Positions 53,937 to 64,000 are shown, counted from the first letter of the stretch. The stretch: DNA of 64,000 nucleotides from Dactylorhiza incarnata (GCA_033032865.1 JAWHQI010000503.1:868001-932000), one strand, 5' to 3'. Program-made: numbers and translations. Notes: a model not told the origin generated them from the letters alone.

Positions 53937-55703
53937 TGTTGGGAAAATGATATCTCTTAACCCCTGAAATTAAGTTGAATATGAATTCTAAGAAATGAAA
54001 ATCAAGGTTAAGTAAATATGCGTCGAATAGTATTCGACACAACGTCAAAGTGATATCGACGTTCCTTTCAGAATGAGTCAAAGTAACTTTAAGAAGAATT
54101 CGACGTATCCTATGACGACGTAGCTCTGACTTCTAGTCGACGTATCTTGAGAAGTCGACGCACCTTAGTCGACGCACCTTCCTTATTCTCCTCTCGACGT
54201 TCTGCCAGGACGAATTCGACGCTTACGTCGAATAGTAATCGACGCACGTCGATTTCTATGATTAATTCAAAAATCGCCAGATCTCTTTCCTTCTTTTATA
54301 GATCTGATTTATATGGAATCAAATTATTCTTTATAGCCGTTCTGAATTATTCTTTTACTCTAATGAATTCTTAGCTAATTTGATTAAGTCCATTATGGAC
54401 ACTATTTGAAATCAGAATGAATACTTTCCTTCTATGGATATAATTGTTATGGAAATTTCTCCTTCTTTCTAATACTCTGCCTGCTAATTGATTACTCTCC
54501 TATAGTGTTATTTTAATGAACAGAGCTATAAATAACAAGGTGGTCGGCAGAGAGCAACAGAGATGTGATCCACCAATTTTACATTTGAAAAAGAGGAAGA
54601 GCTCCCAAGTGAAAAGAGAAAATTGAGAAATAGTGCTGCAGCAAAGATCAAGCTTCCTTCTCCTTCTCACTCTGAAGCCATACTGCTGCAAACTCTGATA
54701 GCTCTCAAAAAGAGAGAAAAGTCCTACAATCTCTGAGAGGACCCAGTGCAACCAACTGCACCAAAAGCCATGAATGTTGGTGAAGGCGCAACTTGATCTT
54801 TATATCAACAGAAGGGCGCTACGGGTCAAGTGAAGGAACGCTGGACCCAACCATCCCCCCCAGCATCCAGCACGACCCGCAAGCTCAGAGGTGCTCCACA
54901 TGGCCCGCAAGCTCAGAGGTGGCTTGACACATGGCTCCGGCCGCCTGACCCGCCAGGACCCACACAGGTAGAGAGAATTTCAGGAATTATCAGCGCCCCC
55001 CCGGTCTCGAACCCGCAACCTGCTTTGATACCAATTGAGAGGACCCAGCGCAACCAACTGCACCAAAAGCCATGACTATTGGTGAAGGCGCAACTTGATC
55101 TTTATATCAACGGAAGGGCGCTACGGGTCAAGTGAAGGAACGCTGGACCCAACAATCTCGTTCTCACTATCGAAGAGAGATTTCATTCACTACTTCTTGT
55201 GCTTCCAATCTTCTTGCTAGGAAGAAGATTCCTTCTTGTCTTTTTATTATCTCTCTTTCTTCTTTACCTTTATTTCACTTTCAAATACTGTAAAAGAGTT
55301 TTTAGAATCTCTCTTCAAAAAATTCAGTTGTACTGGTTCTAAGAGTCTCCTTTTCAAAAGACTCAGTTGGTTCTAAGAGTCTCCTTATCAAAAGACTCAG
55401 GGTGGTTCTAAGAGTCTCCTTATCAAAAGACTCAGTACAAGATAGTGAATGTCCTACCAAGGGGGTAGAAGAGTGGACTACCCAAAGTTTGGGGAACCAC
55501 TATATTTCTTTGTGTTGTGCTGTGATTTTTCTTCTTGCATTTATTTTCTTTACTTGTTTAATTCTTGTTGGTGTGTGGGAAGTTCTAATCTGTGATCACT
55601 ACACCCATATATATATAATTATTAACTTTGCACAAAAATATTTTAAATCTCTATTCACCCCCCCCCTCTAGAGAATTCTAGTGAGGTTAACTGTGCACTT
55701 TCA
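53937..55703 (+). repeat. 3' LTR of pol-less element, interrupted by TRIM
   Basis: Matches 47649-48987 except for a 421-bp insertion with its 5-bp target duplicate. The frames at 54147-54374 and 55402-55671 repeat those of the 5' LTR and are not genes. Confidence 0.93.
54734..55154 (-). mobile_element. TRIM element, 421 bp with about 119-bp terminal direct repeats
   Basis: Direct repeats 54734-54853 and 55036-55154 start TGAGAGGACCCAG and end CCCAAC(C)A. The target duplication atctc (54729-54733 and 55155-55159) is exact, and the 5' LTR shows the empty site. A minus-strand primer site TGGTATCAAAG lies at 55023-55033. It shares design and phrases (caaccaact, ccaaaagcc, ttggtgaaggcgcaa) with the TRIM at 14270, so they are probably subfamilies. 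No coding capacity. Confidence 0.92.
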
Positions 55704-55853
55704 CACATTTTAATCAATTCACCATAGATTTCACAATTAAAGCGCAGTAAAAGTAATTCCACAAGCAATTATCAGTAAAAGTCCACAAGTGAGAATATGT
55801 TTAAGTCATCGTCTAACATAAGAAAAATTGAACAACATTAAAATGATAAAATG

Positions 55854-57092
55854 TCAATCATTCGCCTCATCGTGGTCAACATCTTCACTCTTGTCGGAGT
55901 CGTCCTCGGTTAAAAATTTGTCTAAATCATCGTCATTACTGGGTGCAAAGGTTGCATCGTCCATGGCTACTTCCGCTTGAGCATGTGGATCCGGAGAAGA
56001 TGCCGCCTCCCTTGTATTAGAGCTAGACTGTGGGGGGTCAAACCAGGCGGGATTCACTTTCCGCACAGCTATCCTATCTTCCGGGACATTCAAGTGACGG
56101 AGAAGCTCGACTTGATTATGGTATACAACATTTAAATACGAAATGACATGACGATGCTGTTGGCGCTGAAATTTGGCGTTGGCTTGCAAGTATTTAAAGA
56201 TGATCGGCCAATCCGTAGGATTAGGGGAGAGTGTCGGAGGATTCAGAACTTGGGTGGTTTTGCTCGAAGATGGGGGAGGGTGTTGTTTCTTACCGGCTTT
56301 GGGGGGATGATTCTCTAATGGCACCTTAACATAAGAAGTAATAACCGAACATGTTATTGGCTTACCTACAATGGTGGTAGTGTCCGTGTCGGCGATTGGT
56401 ACCCCGACGTAACGACATAACGTAGTGATGAGTGTAGGAAACCATAACTGAGTGCCCCCATCAGTTTTGACCTTTTGTTGGAGTTGACTCGAGATGATAT
56501 GCCGAATATTAATGGGAATCCCTTTTAGAATACTATAGATTATGCAAGCCCTATCGAAGGAGACATGGTTTGGGTGTTTTGTTGGCATGATGCTTGAGTT
56601 TACAAAAAGAAGCCAAACCTTAGCTTCACGAGTAAAAAGGGTTGCATTCAGAACATGTGAGGATTCATGGACCCAGGTTATGTCTCTAGTTAGGCACAAG
56701 GTGGTGGCAATATCGAATGGGTTGGTGGTCCGAACAGATTCGTACACATCTCGGTCCAGGTTTGTTAAATCAAAATAAGAATTTATACCTTCCTTAGAGA
56801 AATCGACTTCCCACCCTCATATATGAATTTTTCCATTCCTATGGAACTTGGCGTTATCGTAGAATTCGTGCACCCATTGTTGGATTGCCTCAGTGCGGGG
56901 GTGACAGAAGGAACTCCAACCGAGTTTTTCTATTTGCTGCACATATGCGTGACTCCAACCACGAAGTTCGAGTTGAAACCCTCGTTCGTTGATGAAGGGC
57001 TTTGCCTTCAGCAGTTCGTAGTGAGCTTCCGCATCTTCATTGATGAAGGGCTTATGTGCCACCTCCTTTTGTCGATTCTTCTTTGGAGCCAT
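55854..57092 (-). pseudogene. Athila third ORF (after pol), one in-frame stop
   Basis: A 412-codon frame from MAPKKNRQKEVAHKPFINED (ATG 57092), broken by one TGA at 56817-56819, where Arg (CGA) would fit the family pattern of 'R' before WxVDFS. Downstream it reads GWEVDFSKEGINSYFDL, then a helical region (LLFVNSSIMPTKHPNHVSFD; IIYSILKGIPINI; FPTLITTLCRYVGVPI), a Pro/Ser/Lys linker, a helical HRHVISYLNVVYHNQVELL segment and an acidic tail. It is the plant 'putative transposon protein' type found after pol in Athila elements, where an envelope-like ORF is often placed; I see no signal peptide or membrane helix, so an envelope role is not supported. Function unknown. Confidence 0.75.
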
Positions 57093-57826
57093 ATCTGCGG
57101 AGAGTTTGATTAAGTGACGGAGGGAGATCGCTCAAATGCTCAAAGGAAGAGGGCAATGTCAGAACTTACAGCTTCCAGAAGAGTAATAAGGACAAATGTC
57201 GGCCGCCTAGAGTTCGTTTCCGCCGGTGGGTGATTCGAAAAGGTCGAGGTAGGGTGTCGAGCAGAGGGACGGCGAGGTAGGGTTTGGATTTTCGGAAGAT
57301 CGGGATTTCAGAAGGGATGAGGAACGGCTGTTTTATTTTTATGTCATACATGGCGGTTCACTCCAGGCGCGGTTCAGTTCAGGAGCGGTTCACTACATTT
57401 AAAATGTCATTTAAAATGTTCAGGCGCACGTTCACTCTATTGCAGCGACAGGCGCGGTTCAACGACATTTAAAATGTCACTCGAATTTAAATAGCCGGTT
57501 CAATTGAACCGGCTGGTAAAATGTTGAAGTTTTGTAGTGTAAAAGACAGAGAAAGAAATGTTGCAACATTTCGAGGAAATGTTGTAACATTTTTTCTGAA
57601 CCTATTTCTAGCTTGTGCCTGAACCGAATGAAGGGAAAATGACTTATTGAGTGCTTAAGATCATAAGATTTCAGTCATGCATCATTTTGAGAGAAACAAC
57701 ACCAAATAAAACAACGAAAAATAATAACAATAACAACGATAGAAAACTTATCATTAAAAAGTGGGGTTGCCTCCCCTAAAGCGCCTTAGTTAATGTCCCG
57801 GCTGGACATTCGGCGGCTTGAAAATT
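57093..57826 (-). other. Spacer between integrase and third ORF
   Basis: About 730 bp without a gene. It includes gcggttca repeats (57353-57510) and the paired palindromes TGTTGCAACA (57559-57568) and TGTTGTAACA (57580-57589), also present in the LTR. It may hold the promoter or acceptor for the third ORF transcript. Confidence 0.5.
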
Positions 57827-59104
57827 TTATTTCAAGTGTATGAACGATATTACTCGTTCATTTTCGTTTCCTAAATAAGCCTTAAGACGTCCGCCATTGA
57901 CCTTAAACTCCGAATAATCCTTTTCATTGATGATCGTAACGACCCCATAAGGAAGCACTTCCTTAACCCGAAACGGGCCCGACCACCTAGACTTTAATTT
58001 ACCAGGAAAAATTTTTAGTCGTGAGTTGAATAATAAAACTAGTTGCCCTGGTTGCAAATGTTTCTCCGTAAGATGGCGGTCGTGCCACATTTTAGTACGG
58101 TCCTTATAAGCCCTTGCACTTTCATATGCCTGCGTCCGGATCTCCTCCAATTCATTTAACTGTAGTAGTCTAGATTTACCGGCTTCTTGAAAATCAAAAT
58201 TGATTTTCTTAACGGCCCAGTATGCCCGATACTCCAACTCTAACGGTAAGTGACAAGCCTTGCCATAAACTAAACGATACGGGGTAACACCAATCGGGGT
58301 CTTGAAAGCGGTTCTATATGCCCATAAGGCATCGTTAAGCTTTTGAGACCAATCCTTGCAATTTACACTAACCGTTTTAGCCAAGATTTTCTTGATCTCT
58401 CTATTAGATACTTTCGCTAACCCATTTGTTTGGGGGTGGTATGCCAATGTTACCTTATGCCTAACCCCATACTTTTTCAGCAACGCAGCAAATTGGTGAT
58501 TACAGAAATGACTTCCACCATCGCTTATAATAGCCTTGGGTGTTCCAAATCGACTAAATATAAAAATTTTCAGGAAGTATAACACCACCTTTGCATCATT
58601 TTTGGTCGTGGCTATGGCTTCAACCCATTTCGATACATACTCTACAGCTAAGAGGATATATAAATTACCATTCGAATTAACGAATGGTCCCATGAAGTCT
58701 ATACCCCAGATATCAAAAATCTCAACTTCTAGAATTGGGTTCATAGGCATAGCTTCGTTTTTCTTAATATTTTCTTCCTTTTGACATCGGTCACACCTTT
58801 TCACATGTTCCCTAGAATCATGAAATAATGTAGGCCAAAAGAAACCGGCCTCTAAAACTTTCATAGCTGTCTTATCCCCCTTAAAGTGTCCTCCGTAGGG
58901 AGAACTATGACAACTTTCTAAAATTGGATGCATTTCTACTACCAGGATACATCTCCTCACTATTCCATCTGCACCAATTTTAAACAAATAAGGTGGGTCC
59001 CAAAGATAAGACCGCACTTGGCGTAAGAACCTCTTTCGTTGTTGGTAGTTAAAATCTGAAGGTAAGATGTTACGAGGTAATTGACGTAATCGGCATACCA
59101 TCAC
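57827..59104 (-). pseudogene. Athila integrase region, out of frame with RT and active site altered
   Basis: Open frame of about 425 codons: zinc-binding [16 protein letters not shown] and CDRCQKEEN (HHCC), the core with WGIDFMGP (first Asp) and ISDGGSHF (second Asp), and [19 protein letters not shown]. In this last block the catalytic Glu expected in 'QAEVSN' is Lys (AAA against GAA). A C-terminal domain follows ([20 protein letters not shown]). The true start is upstream in the RT frame: after the TGA at 59101-59103 that frame still reads [12 protein letters not shown] before slipping near 59065. It could not integrate DNA as it stands. Confidence 0.88.
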
Positions 59105-62100
59105 ACTGACCCCTCTGATATAACTAAGATTTGCTCATCTGGAAATCTCTCCTCAATCTCTGAATGATAATAAGATTCTATGGGTTCGATCCTAGAAAGA
59201 TGGTCTGCTACAGGGTTATCTACGCCCTTTCTATCCTTAATTTCCACATAGAATTCCTGCAATAATAGTACCCAACGAATTAATCTCGGCTTTGTATTTT
59301 TCTTTTCCATCAAATAACGGATAGCCGCATGATCAGTAAAAACTGTAACTTGAGTGCATAAAAGATAAGATCGAAACTTTTCGAAGGCGTAGACTACTGC
59401 TAACAACTCCTTCTCAGTCGTGGTGTAATTGATTTGGGCTTCAATCAGAGTTTTGCTCGCGTAGGCTATGGTGTGAAAAAGTTTCTCCCTAACTTGACCT
59501 AGTACTACACCAACGACATAATCACTCGCATCACACATAAGGACAAATGGTTCACCCCAGTCGGGTGCCACCACAATTGGTGTCGTGGTTAATTGCTTCT
59601 TCAATTTATTAAATGCACTCAAACAGTCTTCATCAAAATGAAATTTTGTATCCTTTTCTAACAGTCCACTAAGAGGTTTCGCAATCCTTGCAAAATATTT
59701 GATAAACCTTCGGTAAAATCCCGCATGCCCTAAGAAACTCCTTAAATCTTTCACATTCCTAGGAGGGGATAATTTCTCAATGACCTCAATTTTGGCCTTA
59801 TCTACTTCTAACCCCTTGCTTGACACATGATGACCTAGAACGATGCCTTCGTGTACCATGAAATGGCACTTTTCCCAATTCAGCACAAGGTTAGTTTCGA
59901 TACATCGCACCAGCACTTTTTCTAAGCACTCCAAACACTCTTCAAATGATTTTCCGAAGATGGAGAAATCATCCATGAAGATCTCAATACCATGTTCCAT
60001 AATTTCTGAAAATATAGCAATCATACACCGTTGGAACGTGGCTGGTGCGTTGCACAAACCAAAAGGCATTCTCCTAAAAGCGAATGTTCCGTAAGGGCAC
60101 GTGAAGGTAGTTTTCTCCTGATCTTCCGGGTCAACCGTGATTTGGTTATACCCGGAATAGCCATCTAGGAAGCAGAAGAAATCATTACCGGACAATTTAT
60201 CTAGAACTTGATCGATGAAAGGCAATGGAAAGTGATCCTTTCTAGTAGCCTTGTTAAGCTTACGGTAATCCATACAAATGCGCCATCCGGTAATAGTTCT
60301 AGTCGATATTAATTCGTTCTTATCATTTTTTATGACGGTCATCCCTCCTTTCTTCGGAACACATTGAACTGGAGAGACCCAAGAACTATCGGAGATAGGG
60401 TATATTATCCCTGCATCTAACCATTTTATTATTTCTTTCTTTACGACTTCTTTCATAGGTGGACTGAGACGGCGTTGAGGCTCAATGGAACCTTTGTAAG
60501 ATTCTTCTAGGAGGATCTTGTGCACGCATAACGAAGGACTAATTCCTCGTATGTCCGCGATCGTCCAACCTATGGCTAATTTAAATTGCTTCAGCAAATC
60601 TATGAGTTGTTGATGTTGATCTAATGATAATTTTGAGTTAACAATGACCGGTAATGTATCATTGTCCCCTAGATATGCGTAGGCTAGATGTTCAGGTAAT
60701 GGTTTCAACTCAAGTGTGGGTGGACTAATGATGGAACATTTATTTGCACATGTCTTATCTGCAATATCTAGACTCTCCGGCTTACGAGTGAATGTCGGTG
60801 AATGTGCACTTATTTCAAAACACTCTTGTATTTCGTTCTCACTATCAGAGTTCTCTTCATCCATCCCCTCCTCTTCGTCTTCTTCTAGATTCTTACTTAA
60901 GTTGTAATCATAAAGGGTCATACTCTTAACTTCCTCTATGTCATCGTCTTCTAAACGAGGGAATTTCATGTCTTGTAGTACATTAAAAGTCACTTGTTCA
61001 TCGTTAATCCTCATGGTTAATTCACCCTTGTGTACGTCAATCAAAGTTTTCCCGGTGGCTAAGAAAGGCCTACCCACTATAATGGGGACTTCCTTGTCTT
61101 CCTCCATGTCCAATACCACAAAATCTGCCGGAAAAATAAACTTGTCTACCTTGACTAAGACGTCTTCTACAATCCCCTTTGGAAAGGTTAGAGATTTATC
61201 GGCTAATTGTAATATAAGTGATGTTTTGGAAATCTCCCCCAATCCTAAATTCTTATAAATTGAAAGTGGCATAAGATTTATGCTCGCCCCTAGATCGCAC
61301 AAAGCCTTTCCCTCGAATTGATGCCCAATAGAACACGGAATCGTGAAGCTTCCGGGGTCCTTTAGTTTTGGTGGCAATCTCCTCTGGAGAATCGCACTAC
61401 ATTCATGTGTAAGGGTTACAGTTTCGTTCACACCAAATTTCCATTTTTTATTTAAGATGTCTTTCATGAACTTTACGTAACTCGGCATCTGTTCTAATGC
61501 TTCGGCAAAGGGTATATTAATTTGCAACTTCTTAAAAATTTCTAAGAATTTCTGAAACTGTTGATCTAGTTTGCTCTTTTTAAATCTTTGGGGGAACGGT
61601 GGTGGTGGATAGGTTCTTGGGTTCTCCTTCCTTCTTTCCTCTTTTTCTTGTGCTATTTCCTTATCAGTTCTTCCTATTATTACTACTTCCTCTTCACTCT
61701 TATCACCCTCATCTCTTCCTATTATTACTTGCTCAGTAGGATTCTGGACTTCTCCTTGGTCTTGACTTTTATTTTGTTCATGTGGATTAGTGTCTTGACC
61801 AACTATTAACTCACGCCCACTTCGTAATGTGACGGCCTTACAATGATGATTATCTCCCTTAGGATTAGGTGTGGTATCCGCAGGGAGTGTGCCTTGTGGT
61901 CGAATACTTAAAGCGGTGGCGATTTGTCCTAGTTGCGATTCAATCATTCTCATTGACCCTTCCAAACTAGAGAAACAAGCTTCATTCTTTTGCATTGATT
62001 CTATGATGAAGTCATCCGTTACCTTTCTAGATGGTCCTGCTTGGTTGGAATTATTGTTTTGATGTTGAGGATTAGCATTAGAATTAAATAAGTGTGGTGG

Positions 62101-62304
62101 AGTAGGACCGGAGTTGTTCTTCCAAGAGAAATTAGGGTGGTTTCTCCATTCAGGATTATAGTGGTTTGGGTAAGGGTTCGTATTTTGTTTATAATGCCCT
62201 CCTAAATAATTAACTTCTTCATTACCCCCTACGAGTTGTTCAATTGTTAAGGTGGGGTTAGGAGAAACCATGGGAGTAATAATGCTATTAACTTGAGGAT
62301 TCAT
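59101..62304 (-). CDS. Athila gag C-terminus, protease, RT and RNase H (1067 aa)
   Basis: Open from ATG 62304, overlapping the gag stop by four bases (ATGA) in a different frame. Residues 1-290: the Asn/Pro-rich gag C-terminal part, acidic linker and PPPPFPQR motif. Protease: [11 protein letters not shown] with D337. [33 protein letters not shown] (D714) and [10 protein letters not shown] with FMDD at 776-779, then [17 protein letters not shown]. RNase [33 protein letters not shown] and [10 protein letters not shown]. It ends at a TGA immediately before the integrase. In Athila gag-pol is normally one frame, so the shifts at both ends are probably mutations. The RT and RNase H residues themselves look intact. 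Confidence 0.88.
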   Translation of the reverse strand: MNPQVNSIITPMVSPNPTLTIEQLVGGNEEVNYLGGHYKQNTNPYPNHYNPEWRNHPNFSWKNNSGPTPPHLFNSNANPQHQNNNSNQAGPSRKVTDDFIIESMQKNEACFSSLEGSMRMIESQLGQIATALSIRPQGTLPADTTPNPKGDNHHCKAVTLRSGRELIVGQDTNPHEQNKSQDQGEVQNPTEQVIIGRDEGDKSEEEVVIIGRTDKEIAQEKEERRKENPRTYPPPPFPQRFKKSKLDQQFQKFLEIFKKLQINIPFAEALEQMPSYVKFMKDILNKKWKFGVNETVTLTHECSAILQRRLPPKLKDPGSFTIPCSIGHQFEGKALCDLGASINLMPLSIYKNLGLGEISKTSLILQLADKSLTFPKGIVEDVLVKVDKFIFPADFVVLDMEEDKEVPIIVGRPFLATGKTLIDVHKGELTMRINDEQVTFNVLQDMKFPRLEDDDIEEVKSMTLYDYNLSKNLEEDEEEGMDEENSDSENEIQECFEISAHSPTFTRKPESLDIADKTCANKCSIISPPTLELKPLPEHLAYAYLGDNDTLPVIVNSKLSLDQHQQLIDLLKQFKLAIGWTIADIRGISPSLCVHKILLEESYKGSIEPQRRLSPPMKEVVKKEIIKWLDAGIIYPISDSSWVSPVQCVPKKGGMTVIKNDKNELISTRTITGWRICMDYRKLNKATRKDHFPLPFIDQVLDKLSGNDFFCFLDGYSGYNQITVDPEDQEKTTFTCPYGTFAFRRMPFGLCNAPATFQRCMIAIFSEIMEHGIEIFMDDFSIFGKSFEECLECLEKVLVRCIETNLVLNWEKCHFMVHEGIVLGHHVSSKGLEVDKAKIEVIEKLSPPRNVKDLRSFLGHAGFYRRFIKYFARIAKPLSGLLEKDTKFHFDEDCLSAFNKLKKQLTTTPIVVAPDWGEPFVLMCDASDYVVGVVLGQVREKLFHTIAYASKTLIEAQINYTTTEKELLAVVYAFEKFRSYLLCTQVTVFTDHAAIRYLMEKKNTKPRLIRWVLLLQEFYVEIKDRKGVDNPVADHLSRIEPIESYYHSEIEERFPDEQILVISEGSV

Positions 62305-63266
62305 TTGATTTGGTTCAACGTCAAAGCATCTAACCTCTTGTTAATGGTATTAAATTGGGACGTCATTTGGGCTGCAAATGACGTTAATTGGTCAACTTGA
62401 TACAATCCTGTCGTAGTGGGAGGATGTACTTGACGCTCAATCGTGTGATAATTATTAGAAGATAGATCTTCTAAAATACCGTAGGCATCTTCAGGATACT
62501 TGTTCATCAGTGAACCTCCTGCAGCTCCATCTACTTGGATCATTGTAGATGTCTGAAGGCCGTTATAAAACGTCCATACTTGTTGGTGAATGGATAGCCC
62601 ATGGTGGGGACATCTACGTAACAATTCCTTAAATCGTTCCCACGCATCATATAAGGTTTCTCCATTTACTTGCATGAATGTAGAGATATCCCGCATTAAC
62701 TTAGCAGTTTTAGATGGAGGGAAATATTTGGATAAAAATTTTTCGGTTAAAATAGCCCAAGTAATAATGGACTCATGAGGTAATGAGTTCAACCAGTCCT
62801 TAGCTTTCCCTTCTAAGGAGAAAGGAAACAAGCGTAGCTTAATGGCTTCATCAGATGCACCGTTAATCTTAAACGTGTCACATATCTCTATGAAAGTTCT
62901 AAGGTGAGAGTTAGGGTCTTCGTGATTAAGACCCCCAAACTTGTTGTTTTGAACAAGTTGCATTGCCATGGAATCTATCTTAAAGTTATTGGCCTCTATC
63001 GCGGGTCTAGCAATACTAAACTGTACCCCTCCCCTAAAAGGCATATTATAATCCCGGCAAGTTCGACTTGGTTCATTTTGGTGTCCATTTTGTTCTACTT
63101 GACCGCCTAAATCCTGCCCGTTCTGGTGAGGCTCATCGTCTTGATTTTGATTATCCATTGCTAGTTGATTAAGTTGTTCTAGCCTAGTTGACTTTTGATT
63201 TCGTCTACAGGTTCGTTCGATTTCAGAATTTAGAGGAATTAATTCAACGGATCGATAACTGGACAT
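62301..63266 (-). CDS. Athila gag (321 aa)
   Basis: ATG 63266. The retrotransposon gag domain is clear: NNKFGGLNHEDPNSHLRTFI, FSLEGKAKDWLNSLP, ITWAILTEKFLSKYFPPSKT, GETLYDAWERFKELLRRCPHHG. A conserved tail (DQLTSFAAQMTSQFNTINKRLD) is typical of the group. It stops at TGA 62301-62303 overlapping the next ATG, so the C-terminal half of the usual Athila gag lies in the following frame. It would form the particle shell. Starts and codons look normal. Confidence 0.9.
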   Translation of the reverse strand: MSSYRSVELIPLNSEIERTCRRNQKSTRLEQLNQLAMDNQNQDDEPHQNGQDLGGQVEQNGHQNEPSRTCRDYNMPFRGGVQFSIARPAIEANNFKIDSMAMQLVQNNKFGGLNHEDPNSHLRTFIEICDTFKINGASDEAIKLRLFPFSLEGKAKDWLNSLPHESIITWAILTEKFLSKYFPPSKTAKLMRDISTFMQVNGETLYDAWERFKELLRRCPHHGLSIHQQVWTFYNGLQTSTMIQVDGAAGGSLMNKYPEDAYGILEDLSSNNYHTIERQVHPPTTTGLYQVDQLTSFAAQMTSQFNTINKRLDALTLNQIK

Positions 63267-63390
63267 ACACTATCAGATAATAAAGATGATAACACAAATA
63301 CAAGAAACTAACAAGTGAAGATAAAACTTGACCTCCAAGTACTAAGGTTCACTAATATTGTAAGAAAAACACTAAATCCGTTGCACTTCT
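63267..63390 (-). other. Athila leader
   Basis: Short untranslated leader between the primer site and gag. No separate feature seen. Confidence 0.5.
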
Positions 63391-63405
63391 CCGGCAACGG
63401 CGCCA
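63391..63405 (-). promoter_or_regulatory. Athila primer binding site (tRNA-Asp type)
   Basis: The minus strand reads TGGCGCCGTTGCCGG, six bases after the LTR end. It is the well-known Athila/Tat-type site. Confidence 0.9.
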
Positions 63406-63411
63406 AAAACT

Positions 63412-64000
63412 TGATACGCGCAAAATAGAGCTTGAAAACGCAAGTATACGTGTCGTACAAGTAATACAGAGTAAGTGAGATCGTTCCCACGGAGAAGTGA
63501 CTAGTTTAGTGCTTACAATTACTAGCTACACCGTTTCTATGAATCCAAGTAAAACGGTTAATTGATTTTCTGAAAATAGATTAAAACTTTTAAATAAATA
63601 TTAAAACTAATTTAACTAGATCTTAAAGTACTTTTTTGCAATTAGAGAAAACCTTGTATTTCTGATTTCATATGTATACTATGATGATGATAAAATAAAT
63701 ATTTCATTCGATTGAGTTTTGAATTATCTTGCGATGATTGTAAAAGAAGAGACCTTTATCTCTCGATACAAGGAATCTTAATATCTACGCAACCCTAGTT
63801 ATCTCTAACTTAGGCGAAACGAAAATATTATGAAGTGCAAAAATCTAGTTCACTAGCATGAAAAGGAAATCTCTTTCACTTTTCAAAACTAAAGAGATCT
63901 TGTGATACACGTACGTTTCTCCTCTCTCGATTCTCGTAACGTAGTGAAAATATAGAAATTTTGGTTAATGATTCACACTGCTCATCTCTCGATTCTCGCA
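63412..64000 (-). repeat. Athila 5' LTR (partial, cut by window edge)
   Basis: Matches 44199-44787 with about nine differences including one short indel. The rest of the LTR and the outer target duplicate lie beyond the window. Confidence 0.92.

Larger units (their letters stand above)
47649..55703 (+). mobile_element. Pol-less LTR element with copia-type primer site, encoding gag and an accessory protein
   Basis: LTRs 47649-48987 and 53937-55703 (the second enlarged by a TRIM) share TGTTGGGAAAATG starts and GCACTTTCA ends. Target duplications CACAT flank it (47644-47648 and 55704-55708). A TGGTATCAAAG primer site follows the 5' LTR, and a purine tract precedes the 3' LTR. The 4.95-kb interior encodes a long gag with two CCHC knuckles and an intron-containing accessory gene, and nothing like protease, integrase, RT or RNase H. 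It must depend on a copia partner in trans. The LTRs differ by roughly 2%. Confidence 0.93.
44199..64000 (-). mobile_element. Athila-type gypsy element (5' LTR runs off the window), with nested insertions
   Basis: 3' LTR at 44199-45657, then on the minus strand from right to left: partial 5' LTR, primer site TGGCGCCGTTGCCGG, gag, protease-RT-RNase H, integrase, third ORF, polypurine tract. The primer site (tRNA-Asp type), the DLGAS protease, the FMDD polymerase motif and a third ORF after pol are known Athila features. The two LTRs differ at only about nine places over the 588 bp visible in both (about 1.5%), so the insertion is recent. Coding parts nevertheless carry stops, frame shifts and a changed integrase active site. 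A pol-less element (47649-55703) sits in its 3' part. Confidence 0.93.

Noticed and set aside
55854..57092. Envelope protein function for the Athila third ORF
   Set aside because: Position suggests 'env-like', but no signal peptide, membrane helix or fusion-like segment is visible; the acidic, hydrophilic sequence fits a nuclear or cytosolic protein better.
1..64000. tRNA, rRNA or other structured RNA genes
   Set aside because: None recognised by eye; TGGTATC and TGGCGCC stretches are primer sites next to LTRs, not tRNA genes. A tRNA scan would settle this.

Overview
This is flowering-plant nuclear DNA, probably eudicot. The evidence is plant LTR-retrotransposon lineages, GT-AG introns in element-borne genes, a DYW-class pentatricopeptide repeat (PPR) gene, plant Mutator and Tourist/Harbinger-type DNA transposons and TRIMs. 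There is no sign of a bacterial or organellar origin. The window is gene-poor: I can support one ordinary host gene, the 987-codon intronless PPR-DYW gene at 17038-20001 (minus). Almost everything else is nested mobile DNA.

Layout. 1-3060: remnants of Athila-like Ty3/gypsy elements, with a complete LTR at 470-1928. 3060-10945: a gypsy gag/LTR fragment split by a nearly intact Ty1/copia element (3783-10303; 1175-bp LTRs, TSD ttgga, one 1362-codon gag-pol frame). 10945-16752: the 3' half of another copia element whose 3' UTR+LTR end is tandemly duplicated; the first LTR copy carries a 422-bp TRIM. 17038-20001: the PPR gene. 21165-29719: a non-autonomous Tat-like gypsy element (minus; TSD attat) with scrambled gag/protease, no RT or integrase, and a spliced accessory gene on the opposite strand. 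30085-31771: a Tourist/PIF-Harbinger-like element (TSD TTA) filled with a huge foldback array. 32380-37538: a Mutator-like element with a broken FAR1/MuDR transposase gene converging on an accessory gene. 37549-44198: LTR fragments, including a second intron-containing accessory gene. 44199 to beyond 64000: an Athila element (minus) with gag, pol and a third ORF, interrupted at 47649-55703 (TSD cacat) by a plus-strand element with a copia-type primer site, which encodes gag and an accessory protein but no polymerase and is itself hit by a 421-bp TRIM.

How the parts relate. The nesting gives a clear relative chronology: Athila, then the pol-less element, then TRIM; gypsy LTR, then copia; copia LTR, then TRIM. 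Four elements carry an accessory ORF besides the usual retroelement or transposase genes. The accessory protein of the pol-less element looks related to the third ORF of its Athila host. Coding lesions are mostly C:G to T:A changes, as expected for methylated, silenced repeats. Polymerase-less elements here would need enzymes supplied in trans, and the copia element is the closest to functional. Family assignments come from motifs read by eye; no database search was possible.
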